From positions 105,433 through 169,432 of the forward strand of contig JAQTNV010000002.1 of NCBI GenBank assembly GCA_028713675.1: a stretch of DNA of 64,000 bases, read 5' to 3'. Each line of letters begins with the position of its first letter. Position 1 is the stretch's first letter. Made by a program: the position numbers and the translations under genes. Below the pieces are notes generated by a model. That model was given only the letters and a program-made list of their open reading frames with translations, was not told the origin of the DNA and did not search any database. This DNA is from a bacterium. Its GTDB lineage: Bacteria > Desulfobacterota > JAPLJL01. Below are positions 11,615 through 20,563 of the stretch, piece after piece.

Positions 11615-12747
11615 GAAGCTCTCGTCAAATGCCGAGATGACCTTTGCGCCAGGGTCTCCATCAGCTGGTCGAACGGCCGGTTGAATTTCTCGACTCCTTC
11701 GTCCTCTAGCTGCCGCGTCACATCGTCGATGCTGATGCCCAGTTCCGGCAGTCGCTCCAACACCCGGCGGGCTTCCTTGACCTCTTGTTCGAGCCGGGCT
11801 TTCGGCTCTCCGTGGTCACGGTAGGCGTCCAGGGTTTCCAGCGGGGCCGTGTCGACCGTGTCCGGTCCGATGAGGGCCTCGACGTATTTCACGTCGCCGT
11901 AGTCCGGGTTCTTGGTGCCGGTGCTGGCCCAGAGCAGCCGCTGGATACGGGCGCCCTGAACCGCCAGCTTCCTGAACCGGTCGCCGCCGAAGATCTCTTT
12001 ATAAATTTGATAGGCCATCTTCGCGCTGGCGATGGCGACTTGCCCGCGCGCCTTTTTCGCGAGGTCTGCCTCCCGGCTGACTTGGACAATGAGTTTTTCC
12101 AGCAGCGGATCCACCAGCGCATCAATGCGGCTTACAAAGAAGCTGGCCACCGAGGCCACATGTTTCACGGGCTTCCCTTGGGTTGCGCGCACTTCAAGGC
12201 CTGCAAGGTAGGCTTCCGTAACCTGTCGATAACGGGGCAATCCAAAGAGCAGCGTAACGTTGACGCTGATTCCTTCGCTGATAAGTTGCCGGATGGCGGG
12301 TAGTCCCTCGGCCGTCGCCGGGACCTTGATGAAGACATTGGGCCGGTTCAGCGCGGCCCACAACCGGCGGGCTTCCCGGATTGTACCCTGGGTGTCGTGC
12401 GCCAGGTGCGGATTGACCTCCAGGCTGACATACCCATCTTTGCCGTCAGTCCGGTCATATAGAGGCCGGAACTCGTCGGCGGCGCTCTGCACGTCGCGCT
12501 GGCTGAGGGCTTCGTAGATTGCCTCAGTGCCTTTTCCCTTGAGCGCCATGGCCCGGATGTCCTCGTCGTAATCATGGCTGTCCGCAATCGCCTTCTCGAA
12601 GATGGATGGATTCGAGGTCATCCCCCGCAGTCCATCCTCCTCGATCAGACGCCGGAGCCCGCCGCCGGCGATGAGATCTCGCCGGATGTAGTCCACCCAG
12701 ATGGACTGACCGAGCGTTCCCAATTGTTTCAAAGGATTGTTATTCAT
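11611..12747 (-). CDS. tal: Transaldolase
   Basis: Transfers dihydroxyacetone units between sedoheptulose-7-P and erythrose-4-P/glyceraldehyde-3-P. The 378 residues fit the longer bacterial class: [13 protein letters not shown] near 42-54, [12 protein letters not shown], the Schiff-base lysine in [16 protein letters not shown] (about K141), and [13 protein letters not shown]. The start at 12747 has GGAGGCAAGAAC upstream; the longer frame to 12801 lacks homology. First gene of the operon, so the promoter should lie in the following gap. Confidence 0.94.
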   Translation of the reverse strand: MNNNPLKQLGTLGQSIWVDYIRRDLIAGGGLRRLIEEDGLRGMTSNPSIFEKAIADSHDYDEDIRAMALKGKGTEAIYEALSQRDVQSAADEFRPLYDRTDGKDGYVSLEVNPHLAHDTQGTIREARRLWAALNRPNVFIKVPATAEGLPAIRQLISEGISVNVTLLFGLPRYRQVTEAYLAGLEVRATQGKPVKHVASVASFFVSRIDALVDPLLEKLIVQVSREADLAKKARGQVAIASAKMAYQIYKEIFGGDRFRKLAVQGARIQRLLWASTGTKNPDYGDVKYVEALIGPDTVDTAPLETLDAYRDHGEPKARLEQEVKEARRVLERLPELGISIDDVTRQLEDEGVEKFNRPFDQLMETLAQRSSRHLTRAS

Positions 12748-13134
12748 GTTCTTGCCTCCGCGCTTTCCAGTACCGGGACTTTGGCTAGACAAAGCTGGCA
12801 ATACTCGGCGCCGCTGAATCGTTCGGCTCCGCTTATATCCAAAGCAATCGGCATGCCAGGAGAATTATCCATAAAAATATATCAAAATATTTCATGGATT
12901 TAAATTGGTTATATATAGCTAGCCTCGGAAAATAATGCCTGGAGATTTTCCGAGATTATTCCACCGTACAGGAAATTTTCCTGTCCAACGGTAAAAAAAG
13001 GTTCCTAAGAACAAATATCAAAAAAGTTTTCAAATTGACATTTACTGACGAACGTCAACCGTCCCAGACCGGCTCACTAGGGAATATTTACGTTTGTCGG
13101 GAAAAGTAAACCGATCCGGGGTCTCAGGCTTTTT
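12748..13134. promoter_or_regulatory. Operon leader region with inverted repeats
   Basis: A 387-bp AT-rich gap between the ClC stop and the tal start, likely containing the sugar-operon promoter. It holds a 10-bp inverted repeat CTCGGAAAAT/ATTTTCCGAG at 12924-12954 with an 11-nt loop. A nested palindrome lies at 12963-12992 (ACCGT outer arms, ACAGGAAA/TTTCCTGT inner arms around one T). A short dyad TGACGAACGTCA lies at 13046-13057. On the minus strand a T-run precedes rather than follows the second palindrome, so it is not a simple terminator for tal. These may be regulator sites or leader RNA structure. I cannot place a convincing -35/-10 pair. Confidence 0.45.
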
Positions 13135-14862
13135 TTACGATTTTTCCTTCAAGGCCTGGTTATAGGCGGCGATAATACTCTTGCGGGTTACCAGTCCGAT
13201 CAGATGGCCGGGGTTATCCCGTTCTACCACCGGGATCTGGGCAACTTCTTTTTCTCCCAGTTTACCCAAGGCGGTTTTCAGGTTTTCGTCAGGATAGCAG
13301 ACCACCACATTTTTAGTCATTATTTCCTTGACGGGGACTTCCGGCTTTCCCTCAACCAGGGCCTGGTTAACATCCTTGGGGGTAACTATTCCCACTAAAT
13401 TATTTTTCTGGTCCAGAACTGAAAATCCCCGGTAACGGGTAGACTTAAACAGCAGATCCACGTTTTTAACGCTGGTGGTTTCCTCGACGGTAGTTATTTT
13501 CTTAAACATCGCGTCAAAAACATTTATTTCCTCCATAAGATCCATTCCCTCGATTTTTTGAATGTTTATTCCCCTTCTGACCAGCTTCAAAGTGTAGATC
13601 GATTCTTTGGTCAATCTTTTGATGACTACAGTGGAAATGACGCAGGTAATCATCAAGGGCAGGATAATCTTATAATCCCCCGTCATCTCGAACAGGATAA
13701 GAATGGCTGAAATCGGAGCTTGGGCGGCCCCGGCAAAAGTCGCCCCCATCCCCACCAGGGCACAGGCCCCCGGAGGAATGGCAATATCAGGCATAAGTAT
13801 TTGAGTGAGTTTGCCGAAGGCCTCCCCCAACATAGCCCCGATGAAAAGGGAAGGGGCGAATACTCCCCCGGACCCTCCCGAACCCAAGGTTAGGGAAGTG
13901 GCCAAAATCTTGAAAAAGACGAGAAGGACAACCGTCCCGAACACAATTTTCCCGGATAAAGCCAGCTCGATGGATTCGTAACCGACTCCAAAAATCTGGG
14001 GAAAGTAGAGCCCAATTAAGCCGACCAGCAATCCCCCCATCGCGGGTTTTATGTATTCAGGGATCTTGATGAGTTTGAAAAGGTCTTCGCTTTTATACAG
14101 GACTTTAATAAAAAGCCAGGCTGCTCCGGCAGTCAGAAATCCAAAAATGAAATAAAGCGGCATCTCCCATAGACTTAACAACTGGTAAGTTGGCGTTAAA
14201 AAAGCCGGATGATCCCCCAGGAAATACCGGGAGGTGATCGCGGCCGTCACCCCGGATAAAACCACGGAAGAAAAATGCCGGGGGCCATATTCCCTTAAAA
14301 TTACTTCCAGGGAGAAAAATATTCCGGCCAGGGGAGCGTTGAAGGTCGCGGCGATCCCGCCGGCCGCCCCGCAGGCGACCAGGATCTTGGTTTTTTCCTC
14401 GGTAAGATTGAATACCTGCGCCAGGCTGGATCCGAGGGCGGAACCAATCTGGACAATCGGGCCTTCGCGGCCTACCGAGCCTCCGGAGCCAATGCAGATT
14501 GATGATGCCAGGGCTTTCACCACCGCTACCCTGGGCCTGATTCTGCCTCCGGCATTAGCCACCGCCAGCATAACTTCCGGCACCCCGTGTCCCTTGGTTT
14601 CTCTCGAAAAAGCATTAATTATGGGTCCAATGATCAAACCGCCCAGAGCGGGAATGATGATCACATAATAGGGGCCCATAAATTGGAGAAGGTTGCGCCC
14701 TTCTGAAAAGAAAATAATTTTAAAAACGCCTATAAGCCAACGGAAGAGGATAGCTCCCAAACCTGAGCCCAACCCGATCAAAAGTGAAAAAACCAATAAA
14801 AAGGCGGCTTCCGAGGTTTGAAGGTAAAAAATGGCCTTTTTGACTACCTCTTTAATACGCAT
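13135..14862 (-). CDS. ClC-family chloride channel/antiporter with C-terminal CBS pair
   Basis: Inner-membrane anion transporter of 575 residues. Seen: about ten to twelve hydrophobic helices, the selectivity motif GHGVPEV (Ser replaced by His compared with GSGIP), GREGPIVQIGSALG carrying the gating glutamate (about E133), and GSGGSGGVFAPSLFIGAMLG. The last ~150 residues form two CBS domains (KNVDLLFKSTRYRGFSVLD... and PVKEIMTKNVVVCYPDENL...), which in other ClCs bind adenine nucleotides. Whether it is a channel or an H+/Cl- exchanger is not decided here. It is read away from the lol-like operon and is probably a single-gene unit. Confidence 0.92.
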   Translation of the reverse strand: MRIKEVVKKAIFYLQTSEAAFLLVFSLLIGLGSGLGAILFRWLIGVFKIIFFSEGRNLLQFMGPYYVIIIPALGGLIIGPIINAFSRETKGHGVPEVMLAVANAGGRIRPRVAVVKALASSICIGSGGSVGREGPIVQIGSALGSSLAQVFNLTEEKTKILVACGAAGGIAATFNAPLAGIFFSLEVILREYGPRHFSSVVLSGVTAAITSRYFLGDHPAFLTPTYQLLSLWEMPLYFIFGFLTAGAAWLFIKVLYKSEDLFKLIKIPEYIKPAMGGLLVGLIGLYFPQIFGVGYESIELALSGKIVFGTVVLLVFFKILATSLTLGSGGSGGVFAPSLFIGAMLGEAFGKLTQILMPDIAIPPGACALVGMGATFAGAAQAPISAILILFEMTGDYKIILPLMITCVISTVVIKRLTKESIYTLKLVRRGINIQKIEGMDLMEEINVFDAMFKKITTVEETTSVKNVDLLFKSTRYRGFSVLDQKNNLVGIVTPKDVNQALVEGKPEVPVKEIMTKNVVVCYPDENLKTALGKLGEKEVAQIPVVERDNPGHLIGLVTRKSIIAAYNQALKEKS

Positions 14863-15190
14863 TTGTTTTTTGGGTTTGAGGGTCGGACGGGGAATACCAG
14901 GATAGACAAGTAAAATTACTAATCATTTTTCCTGGTTGGAATTTACCCGCTCGATAGGAATTTTGCAAGTTTGAGCCAACCCGCACTAAAATTATCCTTA
15001 ATCTATAATTTCGCGTTGCCGAGGTTTGGATGATTACCTCCAGTATTATGATCCCTGTAAAACCGGAGGGCAGCGTGCTTTCAAAAAACCAGGTTTTGAA
15101 TATCATTTACTTTCTGACGGTTGGTTTGAAGAGGGTTAGGGAATATCAAAGACGGAGCCGGGTTCGCGGGCTCCACACCGGGAGCTAATA
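14863..15190. other. Divergent intergenic region
   Basis: A 328-bp gap between the divergent ClC and LolA-like genes, so both promoters should lie here. A GGAGCC/GGCTCC hairpin (15154-15174, 9-nt loop) sits just before the GGGAG ribosome site of the LolA-like gene. No open frame here is convincing, and I could not pick confident promoter hexamers. Confidence 0.4.
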
Positions 15191-15985
15191 ATGAAATCAC
15201 TTAAGAAAATAATGAAAGTTGTGATTTTAGGAATTGTGCTTCTCGCACCTTTGCTTCCGGCGGCGGTCTCAGCCGAAACCGAAGGAGCCCCCGATTTAAA
15301 AGTGGTTTTAAAACGCCTGGACGATCTTTTCCGCTCGGCAAGCAGCGTGGGGTCAATGGAGCTTACCATCGTAAAACCCCGCCGGAAGCACATCCTGAAA
15401 CTCAAAATCTGGACCCAGGGCGAAGATAAAGCCTTGATCGTGATCGAGGCTCCCGAACGGGATAAAGGAACGTCCACCTTGAAGGTGGGGAAAAATCTCT
15501 GGAACTACCTGCCCAAGATCAACCGGACGATCCGGATTCCTCCCTCGATGATGCAAAGCTCCTGGATGGGAAGCGACTTTACCAACGATGACCTGGTCAA
15601 GGAATCGTCACTTTTAAAGGATTTTGACTCGCGGATGGCGGGACGTTCCGAGGATCCCCCCGGCTGGAAAATCGAGCTCACTGCCAAGCCCGGCCTGGTC
15701 GGCCTCTGGGAACGGATTGAATACTTGGTGGATTCGGAAGGCGGCTTGCCCCGGGAAGCGAGGTTCTACGACCGCCGGAACCGGCTGGCCCGAATCATGA
15801 CCTTCGACGAAATAAAAACCTTCAGCGGAAGAACCATCCCCGCGCATCTTACCCTCATCCCGATCGACACTGACGGGAAACCCGAGCCGGACACCCGAAC
15901 CGAGATGCGTTACCTGGAAGTAAAATTCAACCTTCCGGTCCCGGATTCAACCTTCAGCCTTTCCGAACTAGAGAGGAACCGTTGA
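15191..15985 (+). CDS. Outer-membrane lipoprotein-sorting (LolA-like) protein
   Basis: Probably a periplasmic carrier of the COG2834/LolA-like fold. The 264 residues begin with a signal peptide (MKSLKKIMKVVILGIVLLAP, cleavage near AVSA-ETEGA). Family features are the GSMELTIVKPRRK start of the mature beta-sheet, GTSTLKVGKNLWNYLPKINR, and the RIPPSMMQSSWMGSDFTNDD block typical of this family. It heads an operon with two FtsX-type permeases and an ATPase, so it likely carries a lipoprotein or lipid released by that transporter toward the outer membrane (inference). The ribosome site GGGAG is 6-7 nt upstream of ATG. Confidence 0.88.
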   Translation: MKSLKKIMKVVILGIVLLAPLLPAAVSAETEGAPDLKVVLKRLDDLFRSASSVGSMELTIVKPRRKHILKLKIWTQGEDKALIVIEAPERDKGTSTLKVGKNLWNYLPKINRTIRIPPSMMQSSWMGSDFTNDDLVKESSLLKDFDSRMAGRSEDPPGWKIELTAKPGLVGLWERIEYLVDSEGGLPREARFYDRRNRLARIMTFDEIKTFSGRTIPAHLTLIPIDTDGKPEPDTRTEMRYLEVKFNLPVPDSTFSLSELERNR

Positions 15986-16009
15986 AAAGGGAATACTGAC
16001 AATAATTTT

Positions 16010-16028
16010 CCCCCTCTCTTCAAGGGGG
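16010..16028. repeat. C-rich/G-rich hairpin repeat in gene junction
   Basis: CCCCCT and AGGGGG arms separated by 7 nt, just upstream of the first permease; its G-rich arm doubles as the ribosome site. A related CCCCCTTCGTCCCCCTT element occurs at about 19273-19290, at the start of the barrel gene in the same operon. It looks like a small dispersed palindrome family. Confidence 0.5.
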
Positions 16029-16040
16029 AGGAGATGATAT

Positions 16041-17315
16041 TTGAACTTAAAGAAGATGACAATTTCCTTCAGCACCCTGAAAATCGCCTGGCGGAACCTC
16101 GGCCGGAACCGGCGGAGGACGCTTCTGAGCGTGGGCGCGATCGCGCTCGGCCAGTTCACCCTGATCACGGTGAACGGGTTGGACGCCGGTTATTTCGAGA
16201 GCATGCTCCGGATTGTCACCGGCCCGCTCATCGGTCACGTCCAGGTTCACCATCCCAAGTGGAGGGAGGAACAAGCGGTGGACCAATACCTGGACAACCT
16301 CTCGGAGGCCGAGAAGGAGATCCGGGCCTTGCCCAATGTCAAAAGCGTATCCGCCCGGGTCTTCTCGGCCGCACTCGCGGCCCCCGGCGAGCGCGGCCGC
16401 CAGCCCGCCGAAGCAGAGATGGGAATGGTAGTCGGGGTGGACGTTTCGGCCGAGAACCGGCAAGGGGGGATCCTGGCTTCCCTCCCGCCCGCGGATCTGC
16501 CGGGGCCGGGAAGCGTGGTCTTGGGTAAAGTTTTGGCCCAAAGGCTCAAGCTCACTCCCGGGAAGACCATCGCGGTCATCAGCCAGGATACCGACGGGCT
16601 CCCGGTCAGTAATATCTTCCGGGTCAATGCCCTGATTCAGGGAGGAAACGAGCTTATCAGCCGTCTGGGGATCGTGATGGCGCTTAAGGATGCCCAGGGC
16701 TTCCTTGCTCTCCCCAACCAGGCCCACGAGATCATTATCCTGGGCGACGATTACCGGAAGGCCGGGGAACTGGCCGAGCGGGTCAAATCTTTGCCCGCGC
16801 TCAAGAACGCCGAGGTGATTACCTGGAAGGAGGCTTTCCCGGTGATCGTTCGCCTGATCGGCATGAAGAACTGGATAGACCTGATTTTCCTGGTCATCCT
16901 GTTTATCGCGGCCGCGGCCGGGATCGCCAATACCATGATGATGTCCACGTTCGAGCGGACCCGCGAATTCGGGATGCTTCTGGCCCTCGGGACCCGGCCC
17001 GGGCGGCTGATCAGGATGATCGCCTGGGAATCGGTGATTCTCGGCCTGGTGGGAGTAGCCCTTGGTTCAATCCTGGGGACGATCGTCGTGCTCATCACCT
17101 CGCATACCGGGATTGATTACGGGGCCTTGGGCGGAATCAGGGGTCAGGAATTGAGCTTTCAGGGGTTGACCATTTCTTACGTGGTCTACCCGAAATTCGA
17201 ATTCCATCAAGTGTTATTTGGGTTTGGGGCCGTTACGATCACCGCGGTCCTGACTTCCCTCTGGCCGGCCCTGCTGGCGGCCCGGCTCGAACCGGCGGAA
17301 GCGGTGCGCTCATGA
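16041..17315 (+). CDS. ABC transporter permease, FtsX/LolC-E type (first)
   Basis: Inner-membrane permease of 424 residues with the MacB/LolCE topology: one N-terminal membrane helix (TLLSVGAIALGQFTLITVNG), a large periplasmic domain (about 45-275), then three C-terminal helices in the FtsX domain (LIFLVILFIAAAAGIANTM, ESVILGLVGVALGSILGTIV, GFGAVTITAVLTSLWPALLA). TFERTREFGMLLALGTRPG is the cytoplasmic coupling loop. I chose the TTG at 16041 because the GGGGGAGGAG ribosome site is 7-8 nt upstream; an ATG at 16056 is the alternative. The stop overlaps the next permease as ATGA. Confidence 0.9.
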   Translation: MNLKKMTISFSTLKIAWRNLGRNRRRTLLSVGAIALGQFTLITVNGLDAGYFESMLRIVTGPLIGHVQVHHPKWREEQAVDQYLDNLSEAEKEIRALPNVKSVSARVFSAALAAPGERGRQPAEAEMGMVVGVDVSAENRQGGILASLPPADLPGPGSVVLGKVLAQRLKLTPGKTIAVISQDTDGLPVSNIFRVNALIQGGNELISRLGIVMALKDAQGFLALPNQAHEIIILGDDYRKAGELAERVKSLPALKNAEVITWKEAFPVIVRLIGMKNWIDLIFLVILFIAAAAGIANTMMMSTFERTREFGMLLALGTRPGRLIRMIAWESVILGLVGVALGSILGTIVVLITSHTGIDYGALGGIRGQELSFQGLTISYVVYPKFEFHQVLFGFGAVTITAVLTSLWPALLAARLEPAEAVRS

Positions 17316-18547
17316 CCGGAAGAATGATTATAAAATACGCGTTCCGGAGTCAGACCCGGCGTTTTCGCCGGACCATCCTTTCGGTCGTCGGGGTGGGGGT
17401 GGGGTGCGCCATGGGGATCATCGCCACCTGCTGGATTGGAGGGGAACAGGAAATGACGGTCCGGGCGGCCTCTGAGAGCGGGGCGGGACACCTGAAAATC
17501 GTCCCGGCCGGTTGGCTCGAGACCCGGGAAAACACCCTGCGGATTTCTGAGTGGAAAAGAACGCTGGCCCTGGCCCGGTCCCTGCCGGGGGTAAAGCGGG
17601 TCGCCTTCCGCGCCCGGACCGACGGCCTGCTGGCTTTCGGCAACCGCACCTCGGGAGTGGAAGTGACCGGGGTGGACCCGGATTCCGAGCGGGCCTTCAA
17701 CCGGATCGTTTACAAAAGCAAGATCCAGGGCCGTTACCTTGAACCCGGAGACGCCGGCCAGGCGGTGATCGGGCGGGAGCTCGCCCGGAGGCTCAAGGTC
17801 GGCCTGGATGACGACCTGATGATAACCCTTTCCGGAAAGGGGGAAATCGAAAGCGCCATGCTCCGGATTGTCGGAATCCTGGATACAGGAAGCCAGGAGC
17901 TGGACCTCTCCGTCTGCCACATCACCCTTACGGAACTGGAACGGATGACCGGAATTTCCGGGCCCGCGGAGATTTCGATCCTGCTGGATAATTACAAACG
18001 CATTGATTCCACCCGCGAGGTCCTGGCCCGGGAACTTTCCGGCCGAAACCGGGTCATCACCTGGAAGGAGGTGGCCCCGGAGCTCGCGGCCGGGATGGAG
18101 GGGGATATGGCCTTCGCCCGGCTTTTGGTTTTGATTATCATAGCCGTAGTGGGGCTCGGGATCATGAGCGCCCAGCTCACCGCGGTGATGGAGAGGCGGC
18201 GGGAATTCGGGATCCTTTCCGCCCTGGGGATGCCGGGCCGCCGGATTGTCGGGATGATCCTGACCGAGGCTTTCCTGATCGGGCTTGGAGGCGCCCTGGT
18301 CGCGCTTGCGGTTTCCTTCCCCATTACCTACCGATTGGCCAGCCGGGGCGTGAACCTCTCCGCCCTGATGGGCGGGTTAAACTCGTTTGGCGGAGTCCTG
18401 ATTGATCCGGTGGCCTATGGCGACCTGGGTTGGTGGGTGGTCTGGTATGCCTTCGGGGTTTCCCTGGCGGCGACGGTTTTGGCTTCTCTATATCCGGCCC
18501 GGCTGGCGCAGAAGATTGATCCGGCCGAGGCTTTAAGGAGGATTTGA
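17312..18547 (+). CDS. ABC transporter permease, FtsX/LolC-E type (second)
   Basis: Second subunit of the heteromeric permease, 411 residues with the same layout: N-terminal helix (TILSVVGVGVGCAMGIIATC), periplasmic domain, then three C-terminal helices with the coupling loop ERRREFGILSALGMPGRR. The two permeases resemble each other most in the PxRL..PAEALR tail (YPARLAQKIDPAEALRRI; compare the first permease's AARLEPAEAVRS). Overlaps the first permease by 4 bp and precedes the ATPase by 1 bp. In LolCDE one permease recruits LolA and the other binds lipoprotein; roles here are not assignable from sequence. Confidence 0.9.
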   Translation: MTGRMIIKYAFRSQTRRFRRTILSVVGVGVGCAMGIIATCWIGGEQEMTVRAASESGAGHLKIVPAGWLETRENTLRISEWKRTLALARSLPGVKRVAFRARTDGLLAFGNRTSGVEVTGVDPDSERAFNRIVYKSKIQGRYLEPGDAGQAVIGRELARRLKVGLDDDLMITLSGKGEIESAMLRIVGILDTGSQELDLSVCHITLTELERMTGISGPAEISILLDNYKRIDSTREVLARELSGRNRVITWKEVAPELAAGMEGDMAFARLLVLIIIAVVGLGIMSAQLTAVMERRREFGILSALGMPGRRIVGMILTEAFLIGLGGALVALAVSFPITYRLASRGVNLSALMGGLNSFGGVLIDPVAYGDLGWWVVWYAFGVSLAATVLASLYPARLAQKIDPAEALRRI

Positions 18548-18548
18548 A

Positions 18549-19262
18549 ATGAGTGGAACCGACGGAAATTTCCTGATTACCGCCCGCGGGGTGACCAAGA
18601 TTTACCGGACGGGCCAAATCGAGGCCCCGGCTCTCCGGGGGGTAGATCTGGAGGTGAAATCAGGAGAATTTATTTCGATCGTGGGCCCTTCCGGAAGCGG
18701 GAAAACCACCCTGCTTAACCTGATCGGCGCCCTGGATTCGCTGACCGGAGGGGAGCTTAAGGTCCTGGGTAAGGACGTGAGCGGGTTAAGCCGCCGCGAA
18801 CGGGCCGAGCTTCGACTGCATCATCTAGGTTTCGTCTTCCAGGCCTATAACCTGATCCCGGTTCTCACCGCCCGGGAAAACGTGGAATTCGTGCTCGAGC
18901 TTCAAGGCGTGGGCCGTGAGCGGAGCGCCCGCGCGGAGGAGGTGCTAGGCGAACTCGGTCTTTCCGAATTTTCCGACCGCCGGCCGCTGGAGATGTCAGG
19001 AGGGCAGCAGCAACGGGTGGCGGTGGCGCGGGCGGTCGCCTCCCGGCCCCGGCTGGTTCTGGCGGATGAGCCCACCGCCAACCTCGACGGAGAGAATGCC
19101 GAGGTTCTCCTCCGCCTGATGCGAAGGCTCCGCGATGAACAGGGTATGACATTTGTTTTTTCCACGCACGATTCCCGGGTGGTGGAACACGCGGAAAGGA
19201 TCATAACCCTGACGGACGGTCGGGTTTCGCAGGATGAGAGAAGGAATCCAGATCGGGGTTGA
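18549..19262 (+). CDS. ABC transporter ATPase, LolD/MacB type
   Basis: Cytoplasmic ATPase of 237 residues that powers the two permeases. Walker A is GPSGSGKTT (about 43-51), Q-loop in GFVFQAYNLIPVLTARENV, signature MSGGQQQRVAVARA, Walker B LVLADEPTANLD and switch His in FSTHDSRV. The FQAYNLIPVLTARENV block is typical of the MacB/LolD/FtsE class. It is in one transcription unit with LolA-like, permeases and the barrel protein. Confidence 0.93.
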   Translation: MSGTDGNFLITARGVTKIYRTGQIEAPALRGVDLEVKSGEFISIVGPSGSGKTTLLNLIGALDSLTGGELKVLGKDVSGLSRRERAELRLHHLGFVFQAYNLIPVLTARENVEFVLELQGVGRERSARAEEVLGELGLSEFSDRRPLEMSGGQQQRVAVARAVASRPRLVLADEPTANLDGENAEVLLRLMRRLRDEQGMTFVFSTHDSRVVEHAERIITLTDGRVSQDERRNPDRG

Positions 19263-19267
19263 AAATT

Positions 19268-20563
19268 ATGAAAATCCCCCTTCGTCCCCCTTTTCACAAA
19301 GAGGGAAGGCAAAAAATTCTCGCGATTATAAAATCGATGATTTTCACGATTCTTTTGTTATTTCCATCAGTATCTGGTTCCGTGGAAATAACGGTCGGGG
19401 AGGATAAGGACTTGGTCTTCAACCCCAGCATGGCTCTCAAGGCGAGCCTCCTGGTTCCCGAGGGCGACCCGGCCCTTAATCTCTGGCGTCTCCGCTTAGG
19501 GATGGACGGCAAGTACCAGTCCTGGGCCAAGCTCGGGTTCGCTTACGAACAGAGAATCCGGACCAACCCGGGAGAGGAAACGGGCGGTTTTGCCATCCTC
19601 CCGCCGGAAACGGAAGCGTCGTATCGGCTTCGGCAGTTGGATTGGTCCCTGGCGGAGAAGGGCATGGAATATTCCTATAGGCACGAAATCGATCGGACGT
19701 TTTTGTCCTTTCACTTGGATCAGGCCGATCTGACCCTGGGCCGTCAAGCGATCGGTTGGGGGCGGGGGGTGATTTTCAGCGCGGTAGACGTTTTTTCTCC
19801 CTTTCAGCCGCTCGAGATTGACCGGGAATGGCGCCGGGGGGTGGATGCGGCTCGCGCCGACCTGAAGATCTCGGATCGTTCTTCCCTGGATCTGGTGAGT
19901 GCTTGGGGACCGGACGCGGACATAGACAAATCCGCTTTCCTGGGCCGCCTGCGCGGGTTCGCCGGGCGGCTGGACGGCGAGTTTATTTTCGGATGGCGCG
20001 CCCGCGATCTCATGTACGCGGCAACCTGTTCCTCCCGTTTAGGCGGGGCTGAGCTTCACGGGGAGCTGGCGTTCTTCGATACGCCCGAGAGATTTCCCGG
20101 GGGGGCATTCGGCCGATGGGATTTCGCGGTCGCCAAGGCGGTTTTAGGAACGTCGTATACCTTTCAAATCGGCCACGGCCTTTCTGCTTGGGCCGAGTAT
20201 CACTTCTCCGGTTTCGGATTCGAGGATATCAAACAAGCGCCTTTAGCCTTGGCGACCGATAATTCCTACCAAACCCGTTTCCTCCGCGGAGACACCCAGA
20301 TTCTCGGACGGCAGGCGCTCGCGTTGCGGACCGCCTATGAGTTCAACGATTTACTTGATGTCAGTCTGTCCTGGATCGGAAGTCTCACGGATGGATCGGG
20401 GGTGATTGTCCCGGTATTCGACTCGACCGTCTCCGATAACTTATCGGTCACCGCCAGCTTCTTCTTCCCGTATGGGCCGGGTCTGGATAGCTCCGGATTG
20501 CCCCGCAGCGAGTATGGAAGCTCGCCCATCGCCGGATTCCTGCAGGTCAATATTTACCACTAA
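19268..20563 (+). CDS. Putative outer-membrane beta-barrel protein of the lol-like operon
   Basis: A 431-residue protein with a signal peptide (hydrophobic core MIFTILLLFPSVSGS) followed by alternating-hydrophobic strands rich in Trp/Tyr/Gly and ending in VNIYH. The segment TLGRQAIGWGRGVIFSAVDVFSPF resembles DUF1302-like and other porin-like barrel families. I cannot name the family with certainty. The start is uncertain: TTG at 19259 overlaps the ATPase stop, ATG at 19268 follows, and ATG at 19337 directly precedes the signal core; the first ~18 residues are encoded by a C-rich repeat element. Operon context suggests an outer-membrane partner or acceptor for the LolA-like carrier. Confidence 0.75.
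   Translation: MKIPLRPPFHKEGRQKILAIIKSMIFTILLLFPSVSGSVEITVGEDKDLVFNPSMALKASLLVPEGDPALNLWRLRLGMDGKYQSWAKLGFAYEQRIRTNPGEETGGFAILPPETEASYRLRQLDWSLAEKGMEYSYRHEIDRTFLSFHLDQADLTLGRQAIGWGRGVIFSAVDVFSPFQPLEIDREWRRGVDAARADLKISDRSSLDLVSAWGPDADIDKSAFLGRLRGFAGRLDGEFIFGWRARDLMYAATCSSRLGGAELHGELAFFDTPERFPGGAFGRWDFAVAKAVLGTSYTFQIGHGLSAWAEYHFSGFGFEDIKQAPLALATDNSYQTRFLRGDTQILGRQALALRTAYEFNDLLDVSLSWIGSLTDGSGVIVPVFDSTVSDNLSVTASFFFPYGPGLDSSGLPRSEYGSSPIAGFLQVNIYH

Noticed and set aside
13021-13060. TTGACA at about 13035 as a plus-strand promoter
   Set aside because: No -10 box at proper spacing and no plus-strand gene follows it.
14852-15106. 84-residue minus-strand frame in the ClC leader
   Set aside because: No ribosome site, atypical composition, and it overlaps the ClC start.
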